DNA of 64,000 nucleotides from Paenibacillus polymyxa (GTDB taxonomy: Bacteria > Bacillota > Bacilli > Paenibacillales > Paenibacillaceae), in NCBI RefSeq assembly GCF_015710975.1, contig NZ_CP049783.1, positions 5,404,001 to 5,468,000 on the forward strand, read 5' to 3'. Each line of letters opens with the position of its first letter. Position 1 is the stretch's first letter. This document shows, piece after piece, positions 48,604-58,180 of this stretch. The notes below the pieces were generated by a model. The model saw nothing but the letters and a program-made list of their open reading frames with translations. It was not told the origin of the DNA and did no database searches. Position numbers and translations under genes: made by a program.

Positions 48604-50067
48604 TTATTCTTTTTCTTCAACTTCAGGCTGCATGTAGCTATCAATCAGCTTTTGCTTTAGCTCCCACACCTTCTCGCTAAGATTTACGCGATAAATTTCA
48701 GGATTTAGCTTCCGCAAATATTCTGGCCAAAACAGTTTCAACTGTGAAGCATGATAGGCACGAATTTCATCCAGTTCGGGAAGCTCGTATACCTTCTGTC
48801 CATTTATAAAAATAGGTTCAAGCATCGGTACAGCTTCGTAATTTTCAACATACTTCTTCATATATGGATGCAAAGGGTTAAACAGCTTCAGGCGCTTACC
48901 ATTGCGCGGACGTTCTTCATCCGGGAAAGAAATGTAATCAGCTACAGCTCTCCCTTTCTTCTTGTCTACAATGCGGTATACATCCTTTTTACCTGGTGTA
49001 GATACTTTTTCCGGGTTACCCGAGATCTTAATTGTCGGCAGCATTTCACCGTCTACTTCCCGCTCAACCAGCTTGTACACTCCGCCTAATGAAGGTTGAT
49101 CTGAAGCCGTAATCAGCTGTGTTCCTACACCCCATACATCAATACGTGCACCTTGGGCTTTTAGATTAAAAATCGTATTTTCATCCAAATCGTTGGAAGC
49201 AACAATTTGTACGTAATCCAAACCTTCGGCATCCAGCATTTCCCGGGCCTGAATAGATAGATAAGCCAAATCACCGCTATCCAAACGGATGGCATTCATA
49301 CGCTTGCCTTGACTCTCCAGCATCTTTGCTGTCCGAATCGCATGAGGAACACCGCTCTCCAGCGTGTCAAAGGTATCTACCAGCAATGTAACCTGATCTG
49401 GCAAAACCTTCGCATACACGTCAAACGCCTCTTGCTCCGTCATAAAGGTTTGTACCCATGAATGGGCATGTGTTCCTTTTGTCGGAATCCCAAAATGTTC
49501 GCCTGCGAGCATATTAGAAGTCGCATCGAAACCTGCAACATAAGCAGCACGCGCTCCCCAAATGGCTGCATCTGCCTCCTGCGCACGCCGTGTGCCAAAT
49601 TCGAGCAGTGTATCGTCACTGGCCACCTGCTTGATACGCGATGCTTTTGTCGCAATGAGTGTCTGGTAATTCATAAAATTCAACAACGCCGTCTCGACAA
49701 GCTGCGTTTCCATAATTGTTCCTTCAACACGGACCAGAGGCTCATTTGGAAAAACAAGCGCCCCTTCTTTCATCGAATGGACCGTTCCGCCAAACTTAAA
49801 CTGGCGCAATGCCTCCATGAACATGGGATCGTACTTTTCCTCCTGCTCTGACAGATAGCGAATGTCCTCTTCTGTAAACCGCAAATTTGAGATGTAATTC
49901 ACAATGCGTTCCAGACCAGCGAACACGGCATATCCATTACCGAAAGGGAGCTTACGAAAATACGCCTCGAACACAGCTTTACGTTGGTGACTTCCGTTCA
50001 CCCAATGGGCGTACATCATATTAATCTGATATTTATCTGTATGTAATGCGAGGCTCGTTGATTTCAT
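48604..50067 (-). CDS. pncB: Nicotinate phosphoribosyltransferase
   Basis: The 487-residue protein matches PncB: LHTDKYQINMMYAHW at the start, LLEFGTRRAQEADAAIWGAR, GTHAHSWVQTF with the conserved His, and IRLDSGDLAYLS. The enzyme makes nicotinate mononucleotide from nicotinate and PRPP, the entry step of NAD salvage. The ATG at 50067 has GAGAGGA upstream; the frame before it has no site. It is the third gene after nrtR and pncA on the same strand, in the NAD-salvage operon. Terminator downstream. Confidence 0.93.
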   Translation of the reverse strand: MKSTSLALHTDKYQINMMYAHWVNGSHQRKAVFEAYFRKLPFGNGYAVFAGLERIVNYISNLRFTEEDIRYLSEQEEKYDPMFMEALRQFKFGGTVHSMKEGALVFPNEPLVRVEGTIMETQLVETALLNFMNYQTLIATKASRIKQVASDDTLLEFGTRRAQEADAAIWGARAAYVAGFDATSNMLAGEHFGIPTKGTHAHSWVQTFMTEQEAFDVYAKVLPDQVTLLVDTFDTLESGVPHAIRTAKMLESQGKRMNAIRLDSGDLAYLSIQAREMLDAEGLDYVQIVASNDLDENTIFNLKAQGARIDVWGVGTQLITASDQPSLGGVYKLVEREVDGEMLPTIKISGNPEKVSTPGKKDVYRIVDKKKGRAVADYISFPDEERPRNGKRLKLFNPLHPYMKKYVENYEAVPMLEPIFINGQKVYELPELDEIRAYHASQLKLFWPEYLRKLNPEIYRVNLSEKVWELKQKLIDSYMQPEVEEKE

Positions 50068-50193
50068 CGTATCATCCTCTCTGACTGTCCCTGGTCCCTG
50101 GCTTGGTGACGGCATACCGTCTTATCTGCCCAGATTCAGCAATATCCGACTCCATTTTGTTATCGGACATTGGTGCACAATCATTCAGTTATT

Positions 50194-50760
50194 TTACTTC
50201 TTCTGGCCCAAAAACGTATCTTCAGCCGACCACACCGTGGCTCCAAGACTTCCCTCAAAATGGCCCAAAGCCCAGTCATGTCCCGCCTGATTAAAGCTCG
50301 CCACAGCGTCCTTATATACGGTAATAGCAAAACCTTTGTTATAAGCATCCACAGCCGTATGCAGCACACAAATATCTGTACACACACCAATCAGATGTAC
50401 TTCCAGAATCCCGCGTTCGCGCAACCTGAGTTCCAGATCTGTACCAGCAAAAGCACTGTACCGTGTTTTATCCAACCAGTAGATACGATCACTTTGTTGC
50501 TCATATAGGCGATGAAGCTTACCATACAATTGTCGTCCATCGGTTCCACGTATATTATGTGGAGGAAACAGCTTACTCTCCGGGTGATAAGGGTCATTCT
50601 CCTCATGTAAATCAACAGCCATGACAACAAAGTCCCCTTGCTCTACATAGGCCTGCGTGATGGCTGTGATCCGTTCATCCAGCTCAATCGCAGGTTGTCC
50701 CACAGGCAGACTACCGTCCACAAAATCCTTCGTGTAATCAATAACAATCAGTGCTTTCAT
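50194..50760 (-). CDS. pncA: Nicotinamidase (isochorismatase family)
   Basis: The 188-residue protein has the isochorismatase-fold triad: D in LIVIDYTKDFV, K in DKTRYSAF and C in GVCTDICVLHTAVDAY. In this setting, next to pncB and nrtR, it should be the nicotinamidase that turns nicotinamide into nicotinate. AAGGGG is upstream of the ATG. Its metal-binding residues (DLHEENDPYHPES, with D, H and H) are visible. It is intact. Confidence 0.92.
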   Translation of the reverse strand: MKALIVIDYTKDFVDGSLPVGQPAIELDERITAITQAYVEQGDFVVMAVDLHEENDPYHPESKLFPPHNIRGTDGRQLYGKLHRLYEQQSDRIYWLDKTRYSAFAGTDLELRLRERGILEVHLIGVCTDICVLHTAVDAYNKGFAITVYKDAVASFNQAGHDWALGHFEGSLGATVWSAEDTFLGQKK

Positions 50761-50827
50761 CGTACAGTCAGCCCCTTATCATCAAAGTGAGATTGCACGC
50801 TCTATGCGTAATCTATACCATTAAACG

Positions 50828-51616
50828 TTACGTATAGATAGATAAACGTGGTACTCTATCACTAAAGCGATACAACTGGGCCGGTCTTTGTGAATATTGA
50901 TTGGAACTCAGCGGTTTACCGTTCTCATCCCGAACCTCTTCCAGTATTCCCTGTCTGCTACGAGTCGATGTTATTTTGCGAATAAAATTCGGCTCTTCGA
51001 AATCCGGTACGACGCTCTGAATCACCTGATACAATTCACCCAGTGTAAAATGTGGCGGTAAAAACTGCTTGGCTATCGTTGTCTGAAGCATCTGCAACTG
51101 AATCTTGCGATAAGCATCGACTATGATATCCCGGTGATCGAACGCCAGCTCCAACTCCTCCAACGCTTCTCTGATCGTAAATAACCCGACCTCAGAAGCA
51201 TCATCAGCCGCCTGCCGCTGCTCTAGCATCCATTCCTCTACCAACGCAAAAAATGCATGCGATATGATCCACCCGCGCGGATCACGGCCTGGTCCACTAT
51301 ATACGCCCAAATACTCCAGATGCCCGCCGTCTACACCGGTTTCCTCTAACAGTTCCCGCTTGGCCGCTCCATATATGGATTCATCTTCTTGACAAAACCC
51401 TCCAGGCAACGCCCAGCGTCCCGCAAACGGCCAACTCCGGCGCTTGATGAGCATCACTTTCAGCTCACGAATCGGCAATGTCTTTGTTACCGTCTTGCGC
51501 TCACGCTTCGTTAAAGTAAACATTACGATATCCGCCGGAGCACCATCCGGGGTACGGTATTTCTTAATGTTATAAGACGCCTTCTGCGCCTCTTCGTTTA
51601 TACGATTGCTATCCAT
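50828..51616 (-). CDS. nrtR: NrtR-type NUDIX regulator of NAD metabolism
   Basis: An N-terminal NUDIX domain with a full Nudix box (GGFCQEDESIYGAAKRELLE then ETGV) is joined to a C-terminal winged helix (LGELYQVIQSVVPDFEEPNF with IRKITSTRSRQG). This is the NrtR layout: the NUDIX part senses ADP-ribose and the winged helix binds DNA, repressing NAD genes. The promoter overlaps the first ATG (51652), so translation should start downstream; the ATG at 51616 (MDSNRINEE), after GGTGA, is chosen. It heads the pncA-pncB operon and probably regulates it through the palindrome at 51651. Confidence 0.88.
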   Translation of the reverse strand: MDSNRINEEAQKASYNIKKYRTPDGAPADIVMFTLTKRERKTVTKTLPIRELKVMLIKRRSWPFAGRWALPGGFCQEDESIYGAAKRELLEETGVDGGHLEYLGVYSGPGRDPRGWIISHAFFALVEEWMLEQRQAADDASEVGLFTIREALEELELAFDHRDIIVDAYRKIQLQMLQTTIAKQFLPPHFTLGELYQVIQSVVPDFEEPNFIRKITSTRSRQGILEEVRDENGKPLSSNQYSQRPAQLYRFSDRVPRLSIYT

Positions 51617-51650
51617 TGGCATCACCATATTATATCGTTTTGATAAATTC

Positions 51651-51678
51651 ATTATGACATAATAAAAATTTTTGTCAA
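51651..51678 (-). promoter_or_regulatory. Promoter and probable NrtR operator
   Basis: TTGACA (51678-51673), a 16-base spacer and CATAAT (51656-51651) form a SigA promoter. The perfect palindrome ATTATGACATAAT (51651-51663) covers the -10 and would suit a dimeric repressor. Confidence 0.7.
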
Positions 51679-51681
51679 GCG

Positions 51682-52104
51682 TTAGGCCTTGCCTGAGTCA
51701 CTTGCTTGTTGACGCAACACTCGGAACGTTGCTGTAGCTGTACAACCGAGTGTACCTTCGCTATCCCTTACTTCTGCCTCGGTGGTTATAGTGCGGCCTC
51801 CCTGATGAATAATCCGTGCTTTAACCTCCAGTCGTCCTTGTCCCATGGCTGACAAGAAATGAACATTCAGGTTCGTTGTTACACATGGATCCATATTTCT
51901 TGAAGCCATACTGACCATCCCCATCGCCTGATCCATCAATGAAGTGAGCACCCCCCCATGTACAATCCCCATCACATTGGTATGATGTTGTTTGGCCTCC
52001 AAAGCGATATGTGCCTCGTTAGCGTCAGCTGTGATCAGCTCACATCCTAAATACTCCCAAAAGGTATTATCTTCACCCTCTAGCATCTTACGCAACTTAT
52101 CCAT
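51682..52104 (-). CDS. PaaI-family hotdog thioesterase
   Basis: A hotdog-fold protein of 140 residues: VMGIVHGGVLTSLMDQAMGM is the active-site helix with the H-G-G and D, and VTTNLNVHFLSAMGQGRLEV the next strand. Such enzymes hydrolyse acyl-CoA esters; the acyl group is not known. The start is put at the ATG at 52104, after a GGAAGAGAGGGA stretch, since the longer frame (to 52218) has no similarity. It follows miaB-ricA on the same strand. It ends within a few bases of the nrtR promoter. Confidence 0.87.
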   Translation of the reverse strand: MDKLRKMLEGEDNTFWEYLGCELITADANEAHIALEAKQHHTNVMGIVHGGVLTSLMDQAMGMVSMASRNMDPCVTTNLNVHFLSAMGQGRLEVKARIIHQGGRTITTEAEVRDSEGTLGCTATATFRVLRQQASDSGKA

Positions 52105-52226
52105 TCCCTCTCTTCCATCCCTTCTATGCTGTCGCAATTCTCTTGATGTCCCATGAACATATACGATGACTAATTGCTTCCGAAAAAAAGGCGTGGAAGC
52201 TAAGCCTCCACACCACAAATCTTATT

Positions 52227-52679
52227 CTAGTCACTGCAATTAGAGGAGGAAGTGACCTTCCCCTCTTCTACGTTCACCTTTTCAGCAACCGTATCACGGA
52301 TGGCCGTGATCACCATTTGCAGTAGCTCATTAATTTCCACCTGGCTCTGCTGAAACTCTGTTACAATTGGAATACCGTCAAGCTCTTCCTGTAGCTCCTG
52401 AAGTTCAGCCTCTATTTTAGCAATCATTTTTTGATTCTTTAAAGATTCAAATGCTACAATTTCCTTTTGCTTCTTCTTCATCGTTGCAATCAGTTGCTGG
52501 ATGCGCTCATGGTCCTGAATCTTTTCTTCTGCTTTCCGGAACACCTGTACTTCCTCACTGCTGCCCAGAATACCCGCCAACTCTTTGGCCTTTGCCAATA
52601 TCATATCGCGATTGACCAAATGATCATGCTGGCGCGCCGCCGATTGAAGTTCTGTTTGTTGCAACCGCTCCTCTGTCAT
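52227..52679 (-). CDS. ricA: RicA (YmcA) regulator of RNase Y
   Basis: A helical YlbF/YmcA-family protein of 150 residues: ILAKAKELAGILGSSEEVQV and KMIAKIEAELQELQEELDGI with a C-terminal helix. With YlbF and YaaT it forms the Ric complex, which steers RNase Y in mRNA processing and affects biofilm, competence and sporulation. It follows miaB, as ymcB-ymcA in Bacillus. Only one cysteine (near the C-terminus, SSNCSD) remains of those that bind the complex's Fe-S clusters in B. subtilis. AAGGAG supports the ATG. Confidence 0.88.
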   Translation of the reverse strand: MTEERLQQTELQSAARQHDHLVNRDMILAKAKELAGILGSSEEVQVFRKAEEKIQDHERIQQLIATMKKKQKEIVAFESLKNQKMIAKIEAELQELQEELDGIPIVTEFQQSQVEINELLQMVITAIRDTVAEKVNVEEGKVTSSSNCSD

Positions 52680-52762
52680 TGTCCATCGCTCCTTTTCTCA
52701 CTTAGATGGTCTTGCACGCAGCCTTTTATTCAAACCGCATGCAGCCCGCTAGACTATTCTTT

Positions 52763-54316
52763 TTATCCGTTAACCGCTACTGGCGTTTGAACCAAGTCAC
52801 CTTTAATGTAGAAGGTCATAGGTTCTGTAATTTTAACTTGGACAAAGGAACCAATCAGGTCCTTCGATCCTTCAAAATGAACAAGCTTATTGGAACGAGT
52901 CCGACCAGCAAGCACGTTGCTGTCATTTTTGCTCTCGCCTTCCACCAGCACTTCCACCACTTCGCCACGCAATCGACTATTAAAGCGAAGGCTGTTTTGA
53001 TTCACAGCAATGTTCAGACGCCGGAGACGCTCTTTTTTTACCGACATAGGCACATTATCTTCCATCGAAGCCGCTGGTGTGCCTTCACGTGGTGAATAAA
53101 TAAATGTGTAGGCAAAGTCATAGCCCACTTCACGCACCAAAGATAGAGTATCTTCGAACTGTTCGTCTGTTTCACCCGGGAAACCGACGATAATATCCGT
53201 TGTCAGAGAAGCATGCGGAACAGCTGCTTTTATCTTCGCGGCCAGTTCCAGAACACGCTCACGAGTATATTTTCGGTTCATTTTCTTCAATATATCCGTA
53301 TTACCGGATTGTACAGGCAAATGAATATGCTCCACCAGATTGCCACCCTTACCAAGCACTTCAACCAAATGGTCGTCAAAGTCACGCGGATGAGAGGTCG
53401 TAAAACGTACACGCGGAATATTGATTTTGCGCATATCATCCATCAGATCTCCGAATCTGTAATTCATATCCTTCAAATCCTTGCCATAGGCATTGACATT
53501 CTGACCCAACAAGGTAATCTCTTTAAATCCTTGACGGGCCAAATCCCGTACCTCAGCAATAACATCCTCTGGTCGGCGACTTCTTTCCTTACCACGTGTG
53601 AAGGGAACGATACAATAGGTGCAAAACTTATCACAGCCGTACATGATGTTTACCCAAGCCCGCATACCCTCGCGCTTCTTCGGCAGGTTTTCGATAATGT
53701 CGCCCTCCTTGGACCACACTTCGACTACCATTTCTTTGCTAAAGAGTGCTTCCTTAACGAGCTGAGGCAAACGGTGAATATTATGGGTACCAAAGATCAT
53801 ATCGACAAAACCGTGTTTTTGCATAATGCGGTTCACGACATTCTCTTCCTGCGACATGCAGCCACACACACCAAGCAAAAGTCCTGGCTTTTCTGTTTTG
53901 AGATGCTTGAGGTGACCCAGCTCACCAAACACTTTATCTTCCGCATTTTCACGGATAGCGCATGTGTTCAGTAAAATGATGTCTGCTTCCTTCCGATCCT
54001 CGGTTGCCTGGTAGCCCATTTGCTCCAGCAAACCTTTGATTGTTTCGGAATCATGCTCATTCATCTGGCAACCGAATGTATATACGATATAATGCTTGCC
54101 CTCACCGATATGCTTTAGCTCATCCGGGACTGCGTTATCATACAATACCTGTACGTCCTCTTTACCACGCTGCTTTTCTTTTCTATGGTTCGGCTCCGCC
54201 ATAATGTTGATTTCACGTCCGCGAATACGAATCTTTTTGCTATGCTCATCTTCAGAAATAATCTTCGCATCCGAGAAATCAAAATATTTGGAGTAATCTT
54301 TTGTTTCCTTAGCCAT
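52763..54316 (-). CDS. miaB: tRNA methylthiotransferase MiaB
   Basis: The 517-residue protein has the MTTase N-terminal Cys ([34 protein letters not shown]), the radical-SAM motif [16 protein letters not shown] and the C-terminal TRAM domain. It turns i6A37 into ms2i6A37 in tRNA. In Bacillus it is ymcB. AAGGAG precedes the ATG by ten bases. It heads an operon with ricA and the thioesterase. Confidence 0.95.
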   Translation of the reverse strand: MAKETKDYSKYFDFSDAKIISEDEHSKKIRIRGREINIMAEPNHRKEKQRGKEDVQVLYDNAVPDELKHIGEGKHYIVYTFGCQMNEHDSETIKGLLEQMGYQATEDRKEADIILLNTCAIRENAEDKVFGELGHLKHLKTEKPGLLLGVCGCMSQEENVVNRIMQKHGFVDMIFGTHNIHRLPQLVKEALFSKEMVVEVWSKEGDIIENLPKKREGMRAWVNIMYGCDKFCTYCIVPFTRGKERSRRPEDVIAEVRDLARQGFKEITLLGQNVNAYGKDLKDMNYRFGDLMDDMRKINIPRVRFTTSHPRDFDDHLVEVLGKGGNLVEHIHLPVQSGNTDILKKMNRKYTRERVLELAAKIKAAVPHASLTTDIIVGFPGETDEQFEDTLSLVREVGYDFAYTFIYSPREGTPAASMEDNVPMSVKKERLRRLNIAVNQNSLRFNSRLRGEVVEVLVEGESKNDSNVLAGRTRSNKLVHFEGSKDLIGSFVQVKITEPMTFYIKGDLVQTPVAVNG

Positions 54317-54553
54317 TCGCTGGTCACTCCTTACACCATCTATTTCACGAGCTAATTTGTGATTTACTGTATCTTTAGGCAGTTGGTTATTTTATTTTAT
54401 GCTCCAAAAAAACCTTTGAAAAAGGCATTACACTAAATTATAGCATGATTTATAGGTCATAGCCATAGATCATCCCCGGATACGAATCAGATGCAGTGTG
54501 ATGCACAAAGTTTTTTATGTATATAGGTGAGCATTGGTGTATTTATAGTATAT

Positions 54554-54589
54554 AAAAAAAGCCCGACTCTTTTGCAAGAATCGGACTTT
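54554..54589 (-). terminator. Terminator of pduL
   Basis: AAAGTCCGATTCTT and AAGAGTCGGGCTTT (minus strand) form a 14-bp stem with a few wobbles, then T7. Confidence 0.8.
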
Positions 54590-54614
54590 ACAACTTGTGT
54601 ATTCAATACGTGTA

Positions 54615-55187
54615 TTAGTCTACGATTTCAGCAGTGTCACCGTTTTTCACACCGGCTCCGTTCGCTTCATCCGTGTCAATATGCATATCCAAAGCAAAAG
54701 AATCGGACACACGTGCAAGAACATTTTCAAATACAAGGCCACGTTCGCCGCCAACACGTACTTTCAGCAACTGCTTGTCCTTAATGTCCCATTTAGCTGC
54801 ATCGGATGTATGGAAATGGATATGGCGGGCTGCTACGATAACGCCTTCTTGCAGTTCCACTTCTCCGGCTGGTCCTTTCACTGTAATTCCTGGTGTACCA
54901 TCAATGCTACCGGATTCGCGTACAGGTGCCTTTACACCAATAGCAAAGGAATCTGTGCGAGAGATTTCCAGTTGGGAAGCTGGACGAGCTGGTCCCAAAA
55001 TGCGAACCTTATCAAATTGGCCTTTAGGACCAATTACAGCTACCGTTTCATTTGCGGCAAATTGTCCTGGTTGGGACAAAGGTTTAAATTCAGTCAATTG
55101 ATAGCCTGCTCCGAACAAGATTTCAATATGCTCTTGAGTCAGGTGAATATGACGGGCGGAAACGCCGACAGGTACGATTTTAGTCAT
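54615..55187 (-). CDS. pduL: Phosphate propanoyltransferase PduL
   Basis: A 190-residue PduL protein with its two half-barrels and metal-binding His: VGVSARHIHLTQEHIE in the first, VAARHIHFHTSDAAKW in the second. PduL moves acyl groups between CoA and phosphate. No microcompartment genes are near and no encapsulation peptide is seen, so it is probably a free acetate-metabolism enzyme as in other Firmicutes without Pta-type partners. AAGGAG supports the ATG. Single gene. Confidence 0.92.
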   Translation of the reverse strand: MTKIVPVGVSARHIHLTQEHIEILFGAGYQLTEFKPLSQPGQFAANETVAVIGPKGQFDKVRILGPARPASQLEISRTDSFAIGVKAPVRESGSIDGTPGITVKGPAGEVELQEGVIVAARHIHFHTSDAAKWDIKDKQLLKVRVGGERGLVFENVLARVSDSFALDMHIDTDEANGAGVKNGDTAEIVD

Positions 55188-55331
55188 CGTGTGGTCACTC
55201 CTTTTTCTCTATACAATACTTTACACATCTATGCTATTATACTCCTATTTCGACAAGAAAGAAAAGGATAGCGCATAAAGTTCCCTTTTTCGCCCTAACC
55301 AGCCATACATATCGTCCATATAAAACTGGGA

Positions 55332-56417
55332 TCAAACCGTCATTTTTGCAAACAGAAGAAAGAAAAGCATGATCTCAGCTACGATGAGATGAGGAACTAC
55401 AATAAATATATTCAGAATAAACAGCGCACAGAGGATTCCAGTTAAGAAAAGAATGACTCTGAGACGAGGTTTAAGATGACTCAATCTGTACTGATGGAAT
55501 ACCAGCAAAACTGACAAAAAATAAATAAAAACAGAAGCAAAAGTAAAGCAAAGCACAAAAGTATAGGCTGCTTGCCCTAAAAACAAGAGCTGTATGGAAG
55601 CCGCAAGCATGCTAAGAGAAAGATAAATAAACAAATGACCATAGATAATAGTCTGTCCTGCTGTTTGTTTGGATTTGTCTACGCGCTTCTCTATATTCTC
55701 AAAATATTGCCACCAGATTGCGATGACCAATACAAATGTCAAAGCAGCAAATACAATGGAAGAGATCGTGAAATGATCGGATTGTAAAACAGAAAGTATA
55801 CTTATCACTGATTCTCCAAGCAGGATTAAGGTGAACTGTGCAAAACGCTCCAAAAGATGCTCTGTATGGATAGGTGTGATCACCAATTTTTTACGACCGA
55901 TTAATGGAACGAGGATATCAACCGCAATGCCAATATACAAAATTAAATATCGAACCCACGAGTCGAAGAAAAGGGAGAAGCTAGAGATAACGATCCCAAC
56001 CCAAAGATAGGTTCCAAAAAAACGAGCTGTTTCCTGTTTATGAGCCGTTTCCTTGGGGGCCAAAAGCAAATATTGAACGACAGTCAAACCTCTTAAGCCA
56101 ATATAGCCAACAAAAAAAGATACATAATACGCATCAAAATCTATATTAAGACTAGCAGTCATGATTAACACAAAAAATAATTGCAAAATCATAAAAATTC
56201 GATGCATTATACTGTCTTGACCAAAACGATTGTTATAGACTGTTTGCCCCACCCATGCCCACCAGATCGGAATAAAAATCAAAATAAACTTCTCTAAATT
56301 ATGCCAACCAACACTACCATGCTCAACATGTAGTAAAACATGAGTCGCCTTGGAGACAGCTGCTACAAACAATAAATCATAAAAGAGTTCAAGCCAGGTA
56401 ACCTTTTTTATCAGCAT
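55332..56417 (-). CDS. ltrA: Low temperature requirement protein A (LtrA)
   Basis: A membrane protein of about 361 residues with about ten helices. The N-terminal signature KVTWLELFYDLLFVAAVSKA (W-x-E-L-F-Y-D-L-x-F) defines the LtrA family, named for cold growth in Listeria; biochemical role unknown. The ATG at 56417 (MLIKKVTW) is preferred because homologues begin near the signature; GGGGAG is 12 bases away. An upstream frame to 56489 is possible but its 24 residues look unconserved. Single gene between pduL and the dipeptidase. Confidence 0.85.
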   Translation of the reverse strand: MLIKKVTWLELFYDLLFVAAVSKATHVLLHVEHGSVGWHNLEKFILIFIPIWWAWVGQTVYNNRFGQDSIMHRIFMILQLFFVLIMTASLNIDFDAYYVSFFVGYIGLRGLTVVQYLLLAPKETAHKQETARFFGTYLWVGIVISSFSLFFDSWVRYLILYIGIAVDILVPLIGRKKLVITPIHTEHLLERFAQFTLILLGESVISILSVLQSDHFTISSIVFAALTFVLVIAIWWQYFENIEKRVDKSKQTAGQTIIYGHLFIYLSLSMLAASIQLLFLGQAAYTFVLCFTFASVFIYFLSVLLVFHQYRLSHLKPRLRVILFLTGILCALFILNIFIVVPHLIVAEIMLFFLLFAKMTV

Positions 56418-56604
56418 TATGTAACGGAGCTCCCCTCTAGTATGGCGGTATAGCATGGTGCTTTCAGGCTCGCTTCTACGTATGCCCAATTTCGGAAAGC
56501 GTTATTTTAGCACCATGCAATCCTCGGATGCTCCAATTATTTCGTAATCGTTCTCGCTTTGTCAAGAAAATGCTCAGCCGAAAACAACTGCGATATTAAG
56601 CTAT

Positions 56605-57672
56605 TTAGGACAACATTTTAGATGGCAGATTTGTTATTAAATAGTCCAGTGCATGTTCTCCAAGCCATCCCTTGACCAGCTCCTCAGAGTAATGTTTCAG
56701 CAGTAGTTCTGCAAAAGCCGGATATTTCCCCGCGTGCTCCAGTCCTCGCACATGGGCCTCGATACCGTCAAAATCAGAGCCGAACATCAAATGTCTTTCG
56801 CCACCCAATGAACAAATGTGCTCAATGTGCGGTAACAGATCCTCAGCGTGTACTGTACCCTGCTCTTTCAGAAACATCGTGACAAAGGTCAACCCAATTC
56901 GTCCGTTGCGGGCGATCAGCGCCCGAATCTGTTCGTCCCGCAAGTTACGGGGATGAGCACATCTCGCAAAGGCGTTCGAATGCGAAGCGATGGGCGGTAA
57001 GGCCGCCTCCTCCATCACTTCCCAAAAGCCTTGTAAGGACAAATGCGATACATCTAGCAGTAGTCCCAGACTATTACAGCGATTGACCAAATCACGTCCC
57101 TTGCGGGTTAGACCCCCACCTCTAAGCTCCATAATACCATCAGCTGCCCAATTTGCATAATTCCACGTCAGCCCGATCAACCGTATTCCCAATGCATAGC
57201 ACACATCCGCATAAAACGGATTTCCTTCCAGCGCATCTACCCCTTCGAGTGAGAGTAACGCCCAAGGTGACTCTGTATGATTCGTCCCATTACCATCCCA
57301 ATTCGTTATCTCTCCTGCTTGCTTCTCTATGTCTGTCTGCTTTGCTTGCTCCACTTGACGTATAGCGGACGTATTTTTAAATGCTGCCAAGTCTTCTTTC
57401 CACAGCAAAGGTTTTAACCCACCTGAGGTAGAAGTTACATGCTGCCTGAACAGCTCAATTTGACGAACCACATGCTCAAATTTCGGTGTACCCAATACCT
57501 GTGAAATATATATAGCGAATGTTTGCAATCTTACATTGCCTTCTAGCAAACGCTCTTTTGTGACATCAAGCGATGAATGACTGAAATCTACCTGCGAATC
57601 GAGTTGCATCTTACATAACACGTCGCAGTGAAGGTCAACAACTGGCCAATTCGCTTCAAACTTATCATTCAT
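56605..57672 (-). CDS. Membrane dipeptidase (M19 family)
   Basis: A zinc dipeptidase of 355 residues. The metal motif is VDLHCDVLCKMQ (H-x-D), with LLSLEGVDAL, IRLIGLTWNYAN, LLLDVSHLS and ASHSNAFARCAHPRNL in family order. M19 enzymes split dipeptides, some with D-residues. There is no signal peptide, so it should act in the cytosol despite the name. In related genomes a membrane dipeptidase often stands beside spoVS. GGGGG is upstream of the ATG. Confidence 0.9.
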   Translation of the reverse strand: MNDKFEANWPVVDLHCDVLCKMQLDSQVDFSHSSLDVTKERLLEGNVRLQTFAIYISQVLGTPKFEHVVRQIELFRQHVTSTSGGLKPLLWKEDLAAFKNTSAIRQVEQAKQTDIEKQAGEITNWDGNGTNHTESPWALLSLEGVDALEGNPFYADVCYALGIRLIGLTWNYANWAADGIMELRGGGLTRKGRDLVNRCNSLGLLLDVSHLSLQGFWEVMEEAALPPIASHSNAFARCAHPRNLRDEQIRALIARNGRIGLTFVTMFLKEQGTVHAEDLLPHIEHICSLGGERHLMFGSDFDGIEAHVRGLEHAGKYPAFAELLLKHYSEELVKGWLGEHALDYLITNLPSKMLS

Positions 57673-57741
57673 GCACTATACCCCCATTGGATTAAAGCCC
57701 ACAAATTTATTTTGAAAACCATAGTAATTAAACCACAAAGC

Positions 57742-57772
57742 AAAAAAGCCCGTTTACAAAACGTAAACAGGC
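57742..57772 (-). terminator. Terminator of spoVS
   Basis: GCCTGTTTAC pairs with GTAAACGGGC (one wobble), then T6 on the minus strand. Confidence 0.85.
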
Positions 57773-57790
57773 TCAGGCAACTTCCATTTA

Positions 57791-58051
57791 TTATCTTGGC
57801 TCTACAATCAATTTGATCGCAGTCCGATCTTCTCCATCAATAACAATGTCTGTAAAAGCAGGAATACAAATCAAATCCACTCCGCTTGGTGCGACAAATC
57901 CCCGGGCAATGGCTACCGCTTTAATGGCTTGGTTTAGTGCACCCGCTCCAATCGCCTGTAATTCTGCATTTCCGCGTTCACGCAGTACTCCTGCGAGTGC
58001 GCCTGCAACTGAATTGGGATTGGATTTTGCTGATACTTTTAATACATCCAT
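57791..58051 (-). CDS. spoVS: Stage V sporulation protein S
   Basis: The 86-residue protein is highly conserved: MDVLKVSAKSNPNSVAGALA with QAIGAGALNQAIKAVAIARG and GVDLICIPAFTDI. SpoVS is an Alba-like protein needed for septation and coat steps in sporulation. GGGGAGG lies upstream of the ATG, and a SigH-type promoter lies further upstream. Its place next to ymdB matches Bacillus. It is intact. Confidence 0.97.
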   Translation of the reverse strand: MDVLKVSAKSNPNSVAGALAGVLRERGNAELQAIGAGALNQAIKAVAIARGFVAPSGVDLICIPAFTDIVIDGEDRTAIKLIVEPR

Positions 58052-58103
58052 AGTAAGTACCTCCCCTGGGAATGATGATGGTTTGATTCCACTATTAGAT
58101 GTT

Positions 58104-58130
58104 ATTCGAGGGTCAGCAAAAAATTCCTGC
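58104..58130 (-). promoter_or_regulatory. SigH-type promoter of spoVS
   Basis: GCAGGAATT (58130-58122), 11 bases, then CTCGAAT (58110-58104), close to the SigH consensus RnAGGAWWW-N11-12-RnnGAAT. spoVS of Bacillus is SigH-dependent. Confidence 0.65.
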
Positions 58131-58180
58131 TTTTTGGTGACAGTTTTCCTTATTCTTTCCTTAAGTAGCTCACAACAAAG

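Noticed and set aside
53213..53974. Plus-strand frame of 253 codons opposite miaB
   Set aside because: Antisense shadow of a certain gene; composition not protein-like.
54597..55271. Plus-strand frame of 224 codons opposite pduL
   Set aside because: Antisense to an intact pduL; runs through its terminator region.
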